Shown piece by piece: positions 1-7,549 of a stretch of 32,056 bases of DNA. Every line of letters starts with the position of its first letter. The first letter of the stretch is position 1. The position numbers and the translations under genes are program-made. The notes beneath the pieces are model-generated. The model did not search any database, was not told the DNA's origin, and saw nothing but the letters and a program-made list of their open reading frames with translations. The DNA lies in assembly GCA_039714855.1 (NCBI GenBank), contig JBDLIL010000006.1, forward strand, positions 1 to 32,056, written 5' to 3'. This DNA is from JBDLIL01 sp039714855 (GTDB lineage Bacteria; Patescibacteriota; Microgenomatia; UBA1400; PJMF01).

Positions 1-954
1 ATGTGGTAAGCCTTTAAAAGTTTTTATAGATTTTTTAATTTGATCGTCACTAATACCAAGTTTTTTAGCGATAATTACACTAGGCGTTATGTTTACTACA
101 CTATGTTGTCCTTTTAATTTTGTTTCTTCTAATTTAATAAAATTATTTTTAGAAAAAGCGATTTTTTCCGCCTTAGATTTTTCAGCAATTTTTTTAACTA
201 TTTTATTTTTTTCAAAATAAACTAATAAATCTTTTTTACTTTGATATTTGGTAATATTTGCTTTGGCTGAAATATATTTTTCAAAACTTTCAAAATGATC
301 TAAGTGTTCTTCTTTAATAGTCTGAATCACGGCAATATCGGGACTAGTTTTCAAAGTGACTAACTGATGACTGGATAGCTCTAGTACAAAAAACACCTCT
401 GCCTGATTAGCATCAGGCGTCTCCTCTTTGATAAGAGGAGAGCTTAATAAATCCAGTGGGGGTATGCCAATGTTGCCACCCAAGTAAGCATCAAAACCAT
501 TTTCTTTTAATACATGGTGAATCAATGCAGTAGTAGTGCTTTTGCCTTTGGTGCCAGTGACGCCAATAGTTGTTATTTCTGAACCCGCGCTGCGCAGCTT
601 ACCAGTGATGTCAAAAAAAAGCTGGGTATTGGAAGTTATTTGCGATGTATGATTTATGATTTTCGAATATTTAGATTCTGGAACGCCAGGGCTTAAGAAA
701 ACAAAATCAGAATTTTCCAAATCACTAGCTTCTCTGAAGTTATGAAAAGAGTCTTGTTTTAGTTTATGAAAAAGTTCTTGAAATTCTGGGCTTAACTTTT
801 CTAAAGGTTTTTCATCGGTAGTATCTATTCGCTGTTGGGGTAAATATTTTTTTAAAAATTTGTAAGTAGATAGGCCTTCGCGGCCTAAGCCAATAATCAA
901 TACTTTTTTATTTTGAAATTTTTTTTCTAAATAAGTGCTAATTATTTTGTTCAT
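1..954 (-). CDS. murD: MurD-family UDP-MurNAc-L-alanine:glutamate ligase (C-terminus cut by window edge)
   Basis: Cytoplasmic peptidoglycan-precursor ligase that joins glutamate to UDP-MurNAc-L-Ala using ATP. About 318 residues are visible, starting at ATG 954-952 and still open at base 1, where the C-terminal domain is lost. The N-terminus has the UDP-binding GLGREG motif and SPGVP. The ATP loop GVTGTKGKST lies near residues 131-141, followed by GGNIGIPPLDLL, LELSSHQL and EEHLDHF. It overlaps murL by 17 bp. MurL acts on an L-Glu product, so this ligase is probably the MurD2 type that adds L-Glu rather than D-Glu; that is inferred from the neighbour only. An extra segment (residues about 172-186) between GIPPLDLL and LELSS is encoded by two adjacent palindromes. 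MurC and MurF are less likely because the N-terminal domain is MurD-like. Confidence 0.88.
   Translation of the reverse strand, partial: MNKIISTYLEKKFQNKKVLIIGLGREGLSTYKFLKKYLPQQRIDTTDEKPLEKLSPEFQELFHKLKQDSFHNFREASDLENSDFVFLSPGVPESKYSKIINHTSQITSNTQLFFDITGKLRSAGSEITTIGVTGTKGKSTTTALIHHVLKENGFDAYLGGNIGIPPLDLLSSPLIKEETPDANQAEVFFVLELSSHQLVTLKTSPDIAVIQTIKEEHLDHFESFEKYISAKANITKYQSKKDLLVYFEKNKIVKKIAEKSKAEKIAFSKNNFIKLEETKLKGQHSVVNITPSVIIAKKLGISDDQIKKSIKTFKGLPH
401..441. repeat. Two adjacent perfect hairpins inside murD
   Basis: The first hairpin has arms GCCTGAT (401-407) and ATCAGGC (412-418) with a 4-nt loop. The second has 9-bp arms TCTCCTCTT (420-428) and AAGAGGAGA (433-441) with loop TGAT. Only one base separates them. 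Together they encode the extra residues around SPLIKEETPDANQ in MurD, so this looks like an in-frame insertion of a composite palindromic repeat. Confidence 0.75.
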
Positions 955-2338
955 AGCTTTTTCTTAAAATTCTCTCAAAAATTTCTGGCAAATTGTGTTT
1001 TTTATTCCAGGATTTTAGTATTTTTTTGCTTCTCTTTTCTAGATTTTTTTCTTTACTTAGTATTTTCTTATCGATTTCTTTAAGAATCAGTGGTAATTTT
1101 TTATTATTATCTTGATATTTTTTGATACTTAAATAGAAGGCTAGAATACTTTCTTCTTTGGTGCCCACACATTCCCAGGGTTTTGTTTTTTTTGCTTCCA
1201 CTAGTTTAAAAGCATCATCCAAAAGTGATCTTTTACTGAAAATATTTTTGTTAAATATTTTTTTACTCAGAACTTTTTCATCCACAAATGGAAAAGTGAT
1301 TAAAAAAGCAAATAGGCATTTGGGGCAATCATGACACCAGATATTTTTTTTCTGGCCTTTATTGCAACTTCTAAAAGCAGAAAAATATTTTTCTCCTAAA
1401 TCAGAAAATAGTTTGCCAATTTGAATTTCATACAAAGGTCTTAGGAAACTAAAGTATTCCAAATTAGAAACCAAATAACTTTTTTGATATGTTTTAAATT
1501 TATTTTCAAAGTTTGTAGTTTTAGAATATTGATGATTATATTTTTTGCTTTTTATTTCTACAGTAGCCTCATCGGCGCTTTTTTCATTAGAAACAGCAAC
1601 ATTTTTTATTCCCTGCAATGTTGCAACTAGTGTAGTTAAGAAAGCTAAGTATGCAGAGAAGGGTGTGTGGCCATTAAAATAGCCTTGTTTATTGAGTTCC
1701 AATAATTTGGGATCTATTTTTCGTTTTGCTATAACAGGTTTTAATTTATTATTAATTTTTAGAATATCCAGGGTTGCCTGAGTTGGATTTAAAGCAAAGG
1801 GAATGATTTGGTGTTGGAGCTTTGTCCGCCAGCTGGCGGATAGAACTTCGAGTGAAACGAGCGAGTCTTTACCTCCTCCTAATGGTAATAAAACCTTATC
1901 GTTATCCAGCTTTTCTTTTTGAAAGGGAATATAAGAGTTAGTGCTTTCAATTTTAAATTTAAATTTTAGTTCACTAGGATCTATCTTGTTGCGAAAGAAA
2001 AATTCGCCCAAACCTTCCATAAGTAAATTTCGCCACCAAGTGATTTGCTTTTTGTTTAAGTGTCCAGCCTTAACAGCAATAATTGGACTAAGGGTGGCTT
2101 TCCAATAACTGGGGATTTCCATGAGTCCCAAATGAAAAACTAATCCGTCGATAGTATCGTGATTTATTTGTAAGAGAGTTTTTCTTTCTAGGCCACTTAT
2201 GCGCAGTTTGGGTTCAAACAAAATATTTGGTTCCAGCAAAAATTTAAAACTACATTCAACTTGATCTTTTTTAATTTCCCAATCAAAAGATTGATAAATA
2301 AACTTGGGGTGTTTTGTTTGGCTTTGTTTTATGGTCAT
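938..2338 (-). CDS. murL: UDP-MurNAc-L-alanyl-L-glutamate epimerase MurL
   Basis: Epimerises the terminal L-Glu of UDP-MurNAc-L-Ala-L-Glu to D-Glu, an alternative to glutamate racemase first characterised in Xanthomonas. At 466 residues it has the family's usual length. Family marks are IPSYWKA (about 75-81), MEGLGEFFFRN (107-117), the PP-loop-like nucleotide motif GGGKDS (154-159), NGHTPFSAY, SNEKSADEA, NHQYSKT and the Cys cluster CHDCPKC (around 335-341). Start ATG 2338-2336 has a TATAAT -10 just upstream on the minus strand and a short leader. The stop lies inside the start region of the downstream murD-type gene, so the two are co-transcribed and probably translationally coupled. A 16-bp palindrome encodes SASWR (167-171) eight residues after the PP-loop motif. 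No other family fits as well. Confidence 0.9.
   Translation of the reverse strand: MTIKQSQTKHPKFIYQSFDWEIKKDQVECSFKFLLEPNILFEPKLRISGLERKTLLQINHDTIDGLVFHLGLMEIPSYWKATLSPIIAVKAGHLNKKQITWWRNLLMEGLGEFFFRNKIDPSELKFKFKIESTNSYIPFQKEKLDNDKVLLPLGGGKDSLVSLEVLSASWRTKLQHQIIPFALNPTQATLDILKINNKLKPVIAKRKIDPKLLELNKQGYFNGHTPFSAYLAFLTTLVATLQGIKNVAVSNEKSADEATVEIKSKKYNHQYSKTTNFENKFKTYQKSYLVSNLEYFSFLRPLYEIQIGKLFSDLGEKYFSAFRSCNKGQKKNIWCHDCPKCLFAFLITFPFVDEKVLSKKIFNKNIFSKRSLLDDAFKLVEAKKTKPWECVGTKEESILAFYLSIKKYQDNNKKLPLILKEIDKKILSKEKNLEKRSKKILKSWNKKHNLPEIFERILRKSYEQNN
1825..1840. repeat. 16-bp perfect palindrome inside murL
   Basis: TCCGCCAGCTGGCGGA is its own reverse complement and is much more GC-rich than its surroundings. 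On the coding (minus) strand it reads as Ser-Ala-Ser-Trp-Arg, residues 167-171 of MurL, just after the GGGKDS motif. It looks like a short in-frame repeat insertion. Confidence 0.7.
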
Positions 2339-2350
2339 TGTGAGGCAGAG

Positions 2351-2359
2351 TGGTATTAT
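2351..2359 (+). promoter_or_regulatory. Extended -10 promoter of ruvX, probably leaderless
   Basis: TGGTATTAT is an extended -10 (TGn then TATTAT, 2354-2359) ending 9 nt before the ruvX ATG at 2369. Transcription would start at or next to the start codon. No convincing -35 and no Shine-Dalgarno are present, which fits a leaderless mRNA. Confidence 0.4.
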
Positions 2360-2383
2360 ACTATTTATATGAATTACAAAACA
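2355..2383 (-). promoter_or_regulatory. Promoter of murL-murD (divergent with ruvX)
   Basis: On the minus strand a perfect TATAAT (complement of 2355-2360) lies 16 bp before the murL ATG, giving a leader of roughly 10 nt. The -35 at 17-bp spacing (TGTTTT, 2383-2378) is weak. The -10 shares bases with the ruvX -10 on the other strand. Confidence 0.5.
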
Positions 2384-2776
2384 GTCTTAGGGGTAGATTA
2401 CGGTACTAAGCGCATTGGTTTGGCTATTAGCAGGGGGACACTAGCAATTCCGTTGCAGGTAATATTTAATATCAAATCTCCAATATCCAGACAATTACCA
2501 ATTACAAAAATCAAAAATATCTGCCGAAAAGAAGAGGTAGAATTAATAGTAATGGGTTTGAGTGAAGATGGCATGGCAGAGCAAACTAAGGGTTTTGCTA
2601 AGAAATTGCAAGCAGTTACCAATCTGCCACTAGAATATTTTGATGAAACACTCAGTTCTCAGGAAGTGGAAAAAAAACTAAAAAGCAAAAGCATCAGAAA
2701 ATCCAAGCGCCTTGGTCACATAGATCACTACGCCGCAGCGCAGATACTGCAGGAGTGGATGGATACTAGCAACTAA
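2369..2776 (+). CDS. ruvX: RuvX/YqgF family RNase H-fold nuclease (putative Holliday junction resolvase)
   Basis: RNase H-like nuclease of the YqgF family, linked in other bacteria to Holliday-junction resolution and 16S rRNA 5'-end processing. The protein is 135 residues, the usual family length. It has the first acidic motif VLGVDYGTKRIGLAIS (candidate catalytic Asp10), VMGLSEDG, YFDETLSS and HIDHYAAAQILQEW near the C-terminus. The start at 2369 is preferred because the longer reading frame from 2261 runs back into murL and its 36 extra residues match nothing in the family; the conserved core begins five residues after Met1. There is no Shine-Dalgarno. mltG follows after 14 bp, an arrangement common in compact genomes. 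Confidence 0.9.
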   Translation: MNYKTVLGVDYGTKRIGLAISRGTLAIPLQVIFNIKSPISRQLPITKIKNICRKEEVELIVMGLSEDGMAEQTKGFAKKLQAVTNLPLEYFDETLSSQEVEKKLKSKSIRKSKRLGHIDHYAAAQILQEWMDTSN

Positions 2777-2778
2777 GC

Positions 2779-2784
2779 TATACT
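2779..2784 (+). promoter_or_regulatory. Possible -10 element of mltG, leaderless
   Basis: TATACT ends 6 nt before the mltG ATG at 2791, and no Shine-Dalgarno is present. This mirrors the spacing seen at ruvX. There is no good -35, and in AT-rich DNA this could be chance. Confidence 0.25.
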
Positions 2785-2790
2785 CCCCCT

Positions 2791-3768
2791 ATGCCTAAAA
2801 AAAATATTTTTATTATTTTATTTTTTATTTTTCTTTCTTTATTCTTAATTTTTAGCATTTTTATAGTTTCTCTTTTTAGACCAGTGTCTTCTGACACTTT
2901 ATCTCAACGTTTTGTTATTCCCAAGGGTCAGGCGATTTCTATTATTGGGCAGCGTTTGCAAGCACAGGGTTTAATAAAAAGTTCTTTAGCTTTTAGATTG
3001 ATAGTCAGGCAGCATGCTTTGGCTAATAAAATCCAGGCTGGCAGCTTTGATTTGAGCCCCAACATGAGTCTGGGGAAGATCGCCATAGCACTAACCAAAG
3101 GTACAGAGGATCTTTGGGTAACTATTCCAGAGGGTTATCGAGTAGAAGAAATCGCTGAATCTTTGGATTCTTATGAAGAACTGACCTTATTTAATAAGGC
3201 AGAGTTTTTAGACTTGGCCAAATATAGCGAAGGCTATTTATTTCCTGATACCTATCTTGTTCCCAGACAAATGGATGCTGAGGGTCTGTTTAATTTATTT
3301 ACAGATACTTTTGATAAAAAGGTTAATTTGGGTTTGGAGAAAGAGTTGGAAAATAGTGATAAAAGTTTAGAAGATATTTTGGTTATGGCCTCTATAGTAG
3401 AAAGAGAGGCCGGTGGTGATAAAGATCAGCCTCAAGTAGCCGGAATACTTTGGAATAGAATAGATATTGGCATGGCGCTGCAAGTTGATGCTACTTTGCA
3501 ATATTCCAAGGGTTATAACAAGATTCAAGATTCTTGGTGGGTGCCACCACTAGCTGTAGATAAAAAGATTAATTCGCCTTTTAATACTTATATGAATCTG
3601 GGTTTGCCACCTAGACCTATTTGTAATCCTGGCCTGAGTGCCATGCGGGCAGCCCTAGATCCAACAGAGTCAGATTATCTGTATTACATTCATGATAGAA
3701 AAGGCAGGATTCATTTTGCAGAAACTATTGATGGCCACAATGCGAATGTGAATAAGTATTTAAGATAA
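2791..3768 (+). CDS. mltG: Endolytic murein transglycosylase MltG (YceG-like)
   Basis: Membrane-anchored lytic transglycosylase that cuts nascent glycan strands and is thought to set their length. It has 325 residues: one N-terminal membrane segment (about residues 6-28) after the positive MPKKN, then an extracytoplasmic YceG domain. The catalytic-site motif ASIVEREAGG has Glu204 as the likely catalytic residue, from family alignment. LQVDATLQYS, SPFNTYMNLGLPPRPI, NPGLSAMRAAL and the C-terminal HNANVNKYL are typical. With murL and murD nearby it forms a small cell-wall neighbourhood next to the transcription/translation cluster. A terminator-like hairpin lies about 45 bp downstream. Confidence 0.93.
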   Translation: MPKKNIFIILFFIFLSLFLIFSIFIVSLFRPVSSDTLSQRFVIPKGQAISIIGQRLQAQGLIKSSLAFRLIVRQHALANKIQAGSFDLSPNMSLGKIAIALTKGTEDLWVTIPEGYRVEEIAESLDSYEELTLFNKAEFLDLAKYSEGYLFPDTYLVPRQMDAEGLFNLFTDTFDKKVNLGLEKELENSDKSLEDILVMASIVEREAGGDKDQPQVAGILWNRIDIGMALQVDATLQYSKGYNKIQDSWWVPPLAVDKKINSPFNTYMNLGLPPRPICNPGLSAMRAALDPTESDYLYYIHDRKGRIHFAETIDGHNANVNKYLR

Positions 3769-3772
3769 AGAG

Positions 3773-3802
3773 TTGACATTTTCACTTCTAATTTGCTAAG
3801 GT
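3773..3802 (+). promoter_or_regulatory. Possible promoter just before the mltG terminator
   Basis: A perfect -35 TTGACA (3773-3778) is followed 18 bp later by TAAGGT (3797-3802), with a TGc extended-10 before it. The -10 is poor. If it is active, the transcript would meet the 3814-3842 hairpin almost at once, so its role is unclear. Confidence 0.25.
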
Positions 3803-3813
3803 GTTAGCAGTTC

Positions 3814-3842
3814 AAACCAACCCCAACCGGGGCTGGGTTTTT
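3814..3842 (+). terminator. Intrinsic terminator after mltG
   Basis: GC-rich imperfect hairpin: CCCC (3821-3824) pairs with GGGG (3829-3832) around loop AACC, extended through an A/C mismatch by ACC/GGT pairs. A run of five T follows (3838-3842). It lies 45 bp after the mltG stop and before the likely rpoB promoter. Confidence 0.6.
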
Positions 3843-3846
3843 CCTC

Positions 3847-3875
3847 TTGCAATTTTATATTTTCAATATTAGAAT
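3847..3875 (+). promoter_or_regulatory. Likely rpoB-rpoC promoter
   Basis: TTGCAA (3847-3852), a 17-bp spacer and TAGAAT (3870-3875; 5 of 6 match to consensus). It starts right after the mltG terminator. The predicted start near 3882 gives an rpoB leader of about 155 nt that contains the strong hairpin at 3964-3998. A second, weaker candidate is TTGACT (3926-3931) with TAGGAA 18 bp on. Confidence 0.5.
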
Positions 3876-3963
3876 GCTCTTTCACGTCTTTTTTGTCAAA
3901 AAAGTTATTTAAAAAAGGATTTCTCTTGACTAAGCTTAATTCAAGAAGCTAGGAAGTTTTTAT

Positions 3964-3998
3964 AAAAAAAGGTACTGCAACTGAAGTGGCCTTTTTTT
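3964..3998 (+). terminator. Strong terminator hairpin in the rpoB leader (candidate attenuator)
   Basis: Seven A (3964-3970) plus GG pair with CC plus seven T (3990-3998). The inner stem is ACT/AGT around an 8-nt loop, with a T-versus-GG bulge. The 3' arm doubles as the U-tract, so the hairpin has intrinsic-terminator form. It ends 39 nt before the rpoB ATG, downstream of the likely promoter, and so could attenuate rpoB-rpoC. Confidence 0.6.
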
Positions 3999-4024
3999 CG
4001 TTTTGTCACTTAAGAATCAATATT

Positions 4025-4030
4025 AAGGAG
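4025..4030 (+). promoter_or_regulatory. Shine-Dalgarno of rpoB
   Basis: AAGGAG lies 7 nt before the ATG at 4038. It is one of the few canonical sites in the window and fixes the rpoB start. Confidence 0.85.
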
Positions 4031-4037
4031 ATATATC

Positions 4038-7000
4038 ATGAGTAGCCAGAAACGCCAAAATTGGGGCAAAGAAGCCAAAAACCTTCCCAAGCTAAATCTC
4101 ACCAGAATCCAAAACGATTCTTACAAAGAATTTCTCGAAACTGGCATTCGCAAATCTTTAGATGAAGTGAACAATGATGGCGGTATTGAAGATTTTACTG
4201 GTAAAAACTGGAGCTTAAAATTTGGCAGTCACCGCTTCGGTGAAGCCAAGTACACCCCTAGTGAAGCTAGATATAAAGCAGTTTCTTATGATATGCCTTT
4301 ATATGTAGAGGCTACTTTGGAAAACAAAAAAACAGGCGATCAACAAACACAGGAAGTATTTTTGGGTGATATGCCCAAAATGACTAGTGTAGGCACTTTT
4401 ATTATCAATGGTATTGAAAGAGCAGTTGTAACCCAATTGGTGCGTTCCCCAGGTATATTTTTCTCAGGCAATGAGGATGTATCTAGTAAAAGATTGCTTT
4501 TCAAAGCTGAGCTGCGGCCCCTGCGAGGTTCTTGGATTGAATTCACAGTAGGAAAGCGTAATGTGATTACTGTTAAGATTGACAGAAGGCGCAAGATGCC
4601 AGTCACTGTATTGCTCAGAGCCATTGGTATTAGTAGTGATGAAGAGCTAAAAGAATTATTTAGTGATACCGTTGATGAGCATAATTTGATCGAAAACACT
4701 ATTGCCAAAGATGGTAGTAAAACTCAGTCAGAAGCTTTAATCGAGTTATATGAAAAGATGCGACCAGGCGAACCAGCAGTTTTGGATAGTGCCAAAACAT
4801 ATCTAAAGCAACTTTTCTTTGATCCTCGTCGATATGATCTAGCTAAAGTAGGGCGTTACAAACTCAGCAAGCGCTTGAAAACAGATATAGATAAAGATAC
4901 AACTGTTCTAACCCAGGAAGACATAGTTGCAGCTGTAAAATATTTAATCGGTTTGCAAAACGGCAGAGGTAAGACTGATGATATTGATCACTTGAGTAAT
5001 CGCAGGGTCAAGCGTATTGGAGAATTGGTAAAAAGCAATGCTTTTAGAATTGGTCTTATCAGGCTCGAGCGTTCCATTAGAGAGAAGATGTCTTTGACCA
5101 AGACAGACGAATCTTTGAGTCCGGCAGCTTTGGTAAATGCGAGACCTTTAATCGCTACTATTAGTGAATTTTTCAGAAGAAATAGACTGTCTACTATTTT
5201 GGATCAAACCAACCCTTTGTCAGAAATCGATAATTTAAGGCGTTTATCTGTAATGGGTACCGGTGGTGTTACTAGGGAAAGAGCCAGCTTTTCCATGCGC
5301 GACATTAATGCTTCTCAATATTCGCGCATTGATCCCGTACGTTCCCCAGAGGGTCCAAACATTGGTCTAGTGACTTATTTGGCTTTATATACCAAGGTAA
5401 ACGAGCATGGATTTTTGGAATCTCCTTATCATCCTGTAAAAAATGTTAATGGCAAGATGAAAATTCAAGACCAGATTGTCTATTTGTCTGCAGATGACGA
5501 AGAAGAGTGCAGGATTACTCATGCCAGTATTAATATCAATGATAAAAATTATATTACCGATGAATGGGTGCCAATTAGACATATGAATGCGTTTGTAGAA
5601 GGACCAGTAGAAGAGGTGGAGTATATTGATGTTGTTCCTAGACAGGTAATCGGAACTTCGGCCTCATTGATTCCTTTCATTGCCCATGATGAAGCCAACC
5701 GTGCCTTAATGGGTACTCACATGCAATGTCAGGCAGTACCATTGATCAAAACCCAATCTCCCGTAGTAGGAACAGGAATGGAAAAATCTGTTGTTGAAGC
5801 TATGGGTCGTAGTATTTATTCCCATTACAATGCTGTTGTAGATTATGTGGATGCCGATAAGGTTGTACTAAAATTAGGCAAGGCTGATGCTAATAAAGTC
5901 AAAAACAATGAGGAGATTTCTCAAGATGAAAAGATAAGCTTGCAAGGAGACAAATTAGAATACAGGCTGGAAAAATTTGCTCGTACTTCCCAAAGTACCT
6001 CCTACTCTCAGAGCCCGGTGGTTACTTTGGGTCAAAAAGTTAAAAAAGGTGAAGTTCTGATTGATGGTCCATCATCTGACAATGGCGAACTAGCTTTGGG
6101 TGCCAATCTTTTGATTGCCTATAGTTCTTTTGAAGGTTTGGGTTACGAGGATGCTATTGTAATTTCAGACCGTTTGGTCAAAGAAGATTTGCTTACTTCT
6201 GTTCATATTAATGAACACAGAGCTCAATTAATGGAAACAAAGTTGGGCCCTGAGGAATTAACTAATGATATCCCCAACGTTTCTGAGGGATTTTTGAGAA
6301 ACTTGAATGTAGATGGAGTAATCAGAGTGGGTAGTGTGGTTAAGTCCGGCGATATTTTGGTGGGTAAAATTGCTCCTAAAGGTGAAACAGAGTTGACTGC
6401 TGAGGAAAGATTACTGAGAGCCATTTTTGGTGAAAAAGCTCGGGAAGTTCGCGATACTTCTCTGCGTTTACCTCACGGTGATGGTGGTGTTGTAATTCAC
6501 GTAAAAGTATTAGATAGAGAAATGGGTGATGAATTAGACCCTGGAGTGATCAAAGAAGTAGTAGTTAAAGTGGCTCAGATGAGAAAAATTACCGTGGGAG
6601 ACAAGTTAGCTGGACGTCACGGAAATAAAGGCGTAATTTCTAAAATTGTGCCTACTGCCGACATGCCTCACTTGGAAGATGGTACTCCGGTAGATATTAT
6701 TATTTCTCCGCTTTCTGTTTTAGCTCGTATGAATTTGGGTCAGCTTTTGGAAGCTCATCTAGGTTGGGCCGCACAGAAAAAAGGCGAAAAAATAGCGATC
6801 CCAGCTTTTGAAAAGGTGGACGAATCGCGCATTTGGGATGAGTTAGAAACTGCTAGTTTGCCCAGATCAGGTAAAGCACAATTATTTGATGGTAAGACAG
6901 GTGAAGCATACAGTGAGGAGACTGTAGTAGGTGTAGCTTATATTCTTAAGTTAATTCACATGGTGGAAGATAAAATTCATGCCAGGTCTACAGGTCCATA

Positions 7001-7529
7001 CTCATTAGTGACTCAGCAACCACTAGGAGGCAAGGCTCAAAGAGGTGGACAACGTTTGGGTGAGATGGAAGTTTGGGCACTGGAAGCACATCGGGCAGCT
7101 CATACTTTGCAAGAGATGTTAACAATCAAGTCTGATGATGTTATGGGTCGTAGTAAGGCCTTTGAAGCTATAGTTAAAGGTGAGGATATTCCTGCGCCTA
7201 CAGTACCTGAAGGTTTCAAGGTGTTAATGCGAGAGCTCAATTCACTTGGTCTTGACGTCAACATGCATGAGACCAAAGTAGAGGAAGTAACTGAGCCAAA
7301 AGCTGATCCTACGGCTATTGCTAGCGATGATCCCTCGACAGATTCGACAAGCTCACTGCAAGCAGGCTCGGGAACCACTGATGAAGACAAGAAAGATAAA
7401 GCTGATGATGAAGAAAGCGGGAAAACTGAAATAGAAAAAATGGAAGAGGACGTCGCTGAAGCCGCACAAGCCGAAGAAGCTGGCGCAGAGGCTCTTATTT
7501 CTGACTCAACTGAGGGAGAAGATAACTAA
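4038..7529 (+). CDS. rpoB: DNA-directed RNA polymerase subunit beta
   Basis: Forms one pincer of RNA polymerase and part of the active site. The 1163 residues carry GDMPKMTSVGTFIINGIERAVV, the rifampicin-pocket region EFFRRNRLSTILDQTNPLSE and on to SPEGPNIGL, GYEDAIVISDRLV, GDKLAGRHGNKGV and the C-terminal GGKAQRGGQRLGEMEVWALE. Against E. coli numbering the pocket has Thr at 513, Asn at 526 and Leu at 527 in place of Gln, His and Lys. After the conserved end (about residue 1078) comes an acidic low-complexity tail of about 85 residues. It includes PSTDSTSSLQAGSGTT (1099-1114), encoded by a repeat element also found in rplC. rpoC follows after 20 bp. rplJ and rplL, common upstream partners, are not here. 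Confidence 0.98.
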   Translation: MSSQKRQNWGKEAKNLPKLNLTRIQNDSYKEFLETGIRKSLDEVNNDGGIEDFTGKNWSLKFGSHRFGEAKYTPSEARYKAVSYDMPLYVEATLENKKTGDQQTQEVFLGDMPKMTSVGTFIINGIERAVVTQLVRSPGIFFSGNEDVSSKRLLFKAELRPLRGSWIEFTVGKRNVITVKIDRRRKMPVTVLLRAIGISSDEELKELFSDTVDEHNLIENTIAKDGSKTQSEALIELYEKMRPGEPAVLDSAKTYLKQLFFDPRRYDLAKVGRYKLSKRLKTDIDKDTTVLTQEDIVAAVKYLIGLQNGRGKTDDIDHLSNRRVKRIGELVKSNAFRIGLIRLERSIREKMSLTKTDESLSPAALVNARPLIATISEFFRRNRLSTILDQTNPLSEIDNLRRLSVMGTGGVTRERASFSMRDINASQYSRIDPVRSPEGPNIGLVTYLALYTKVNEHGFLESPYHPVKNVNGKMKIQDQIVYLSADDEEECRITHASININDKNYITDEWVPIRHMNAFVEGPVEEVEYIDVVPRQVIGTSASLIPFIAHDEANRALMGTHMQCQAVPLIKTQSPVVGTGMEKSVVEAMGRSIYSHYNAVVDYVDADKVVLKLGKADANKVKNNEEISQDEKISLQGDKLEYRLEKFARTSQSTSYSQSPVVTLGQKVKKGEVLIDGPSSDNGELALGANLLIAYSSFEGLGYEDAIVISDRLVKEDLLTSVHINEHRAQLMETKLGPEELTNDIPNVSEGFLRNLNVDGVIRVGSVVKSGDILVGKIAPKGETELTAEERLLRAIFGEKAREVRDTSLRLPHGDGGVVIHVKVLDREMGDELDPGVIKEVVVKVAQMRKITVGDKLAGRHGNKGVISKIVPTADMPHLEDGTPVDIIISPLSVLARMNLGQLLEAHLGWAAQKKGEKIAIPAFEKVDESRIWDELETASLPRSGKAQLFDGKTGEAYSEETVVGVAYILKLIHMVEDKIHARSTGPYSLVTQQPLGGKAQRGGQRLGEMEVWALEAHRAAHTLQEMLTIKSDDVMGRSKAFEAIVKGEDIPAPTVPEGFKVLMRELNSLGLDVNMHETKVEEVTEPKADPTAIASDDPSTDSTSSLQAGSGTTDEDKKDKADDEESGKTEIEKMEEDVAEAAQAEEAGAEALISDSTEGEDN
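7331..7373. repeat. Palindromic repeat translated in the RpoB tail
   Basis: Contains TTCGACAAGCTC (7343-7354), flanked by partly inverted ends (TCCCTCGA and GCTCGGGA). The core is identical to that at the end of rplC (16979-16999) and is read in the same frame. It encodes RpoB residues from Pro1099 onward, outside the conserved domain. Confidence 0.65.
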
Positions 7530-7549
7530 TATAATTAAAAACAAAAATC

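Noticed and set aside
2261..2368. Longer ruvX start overlapping murL
   Set aside because: It runs back across both promoters into murL; the family core begins at the ATG at 2369.
3773..3802. TTGACA-N18-TAAGGT as the main rpoB promoter
   Set aside because: The -10 is poor and the mltG terminator follows at once; the site at 3847-3875 has a better -10 and lies after the terminator.
4340..4708. Open frame of 122 codons antisense to rpoB
   Set aside because: It lies wholly inside a conserved gene on the other strand and has no recognisable motif or ribosome site. The other long antisense frames over rpoB, rpoC, tuf, rplV, rpsC and rplM were rejected for the same reason.
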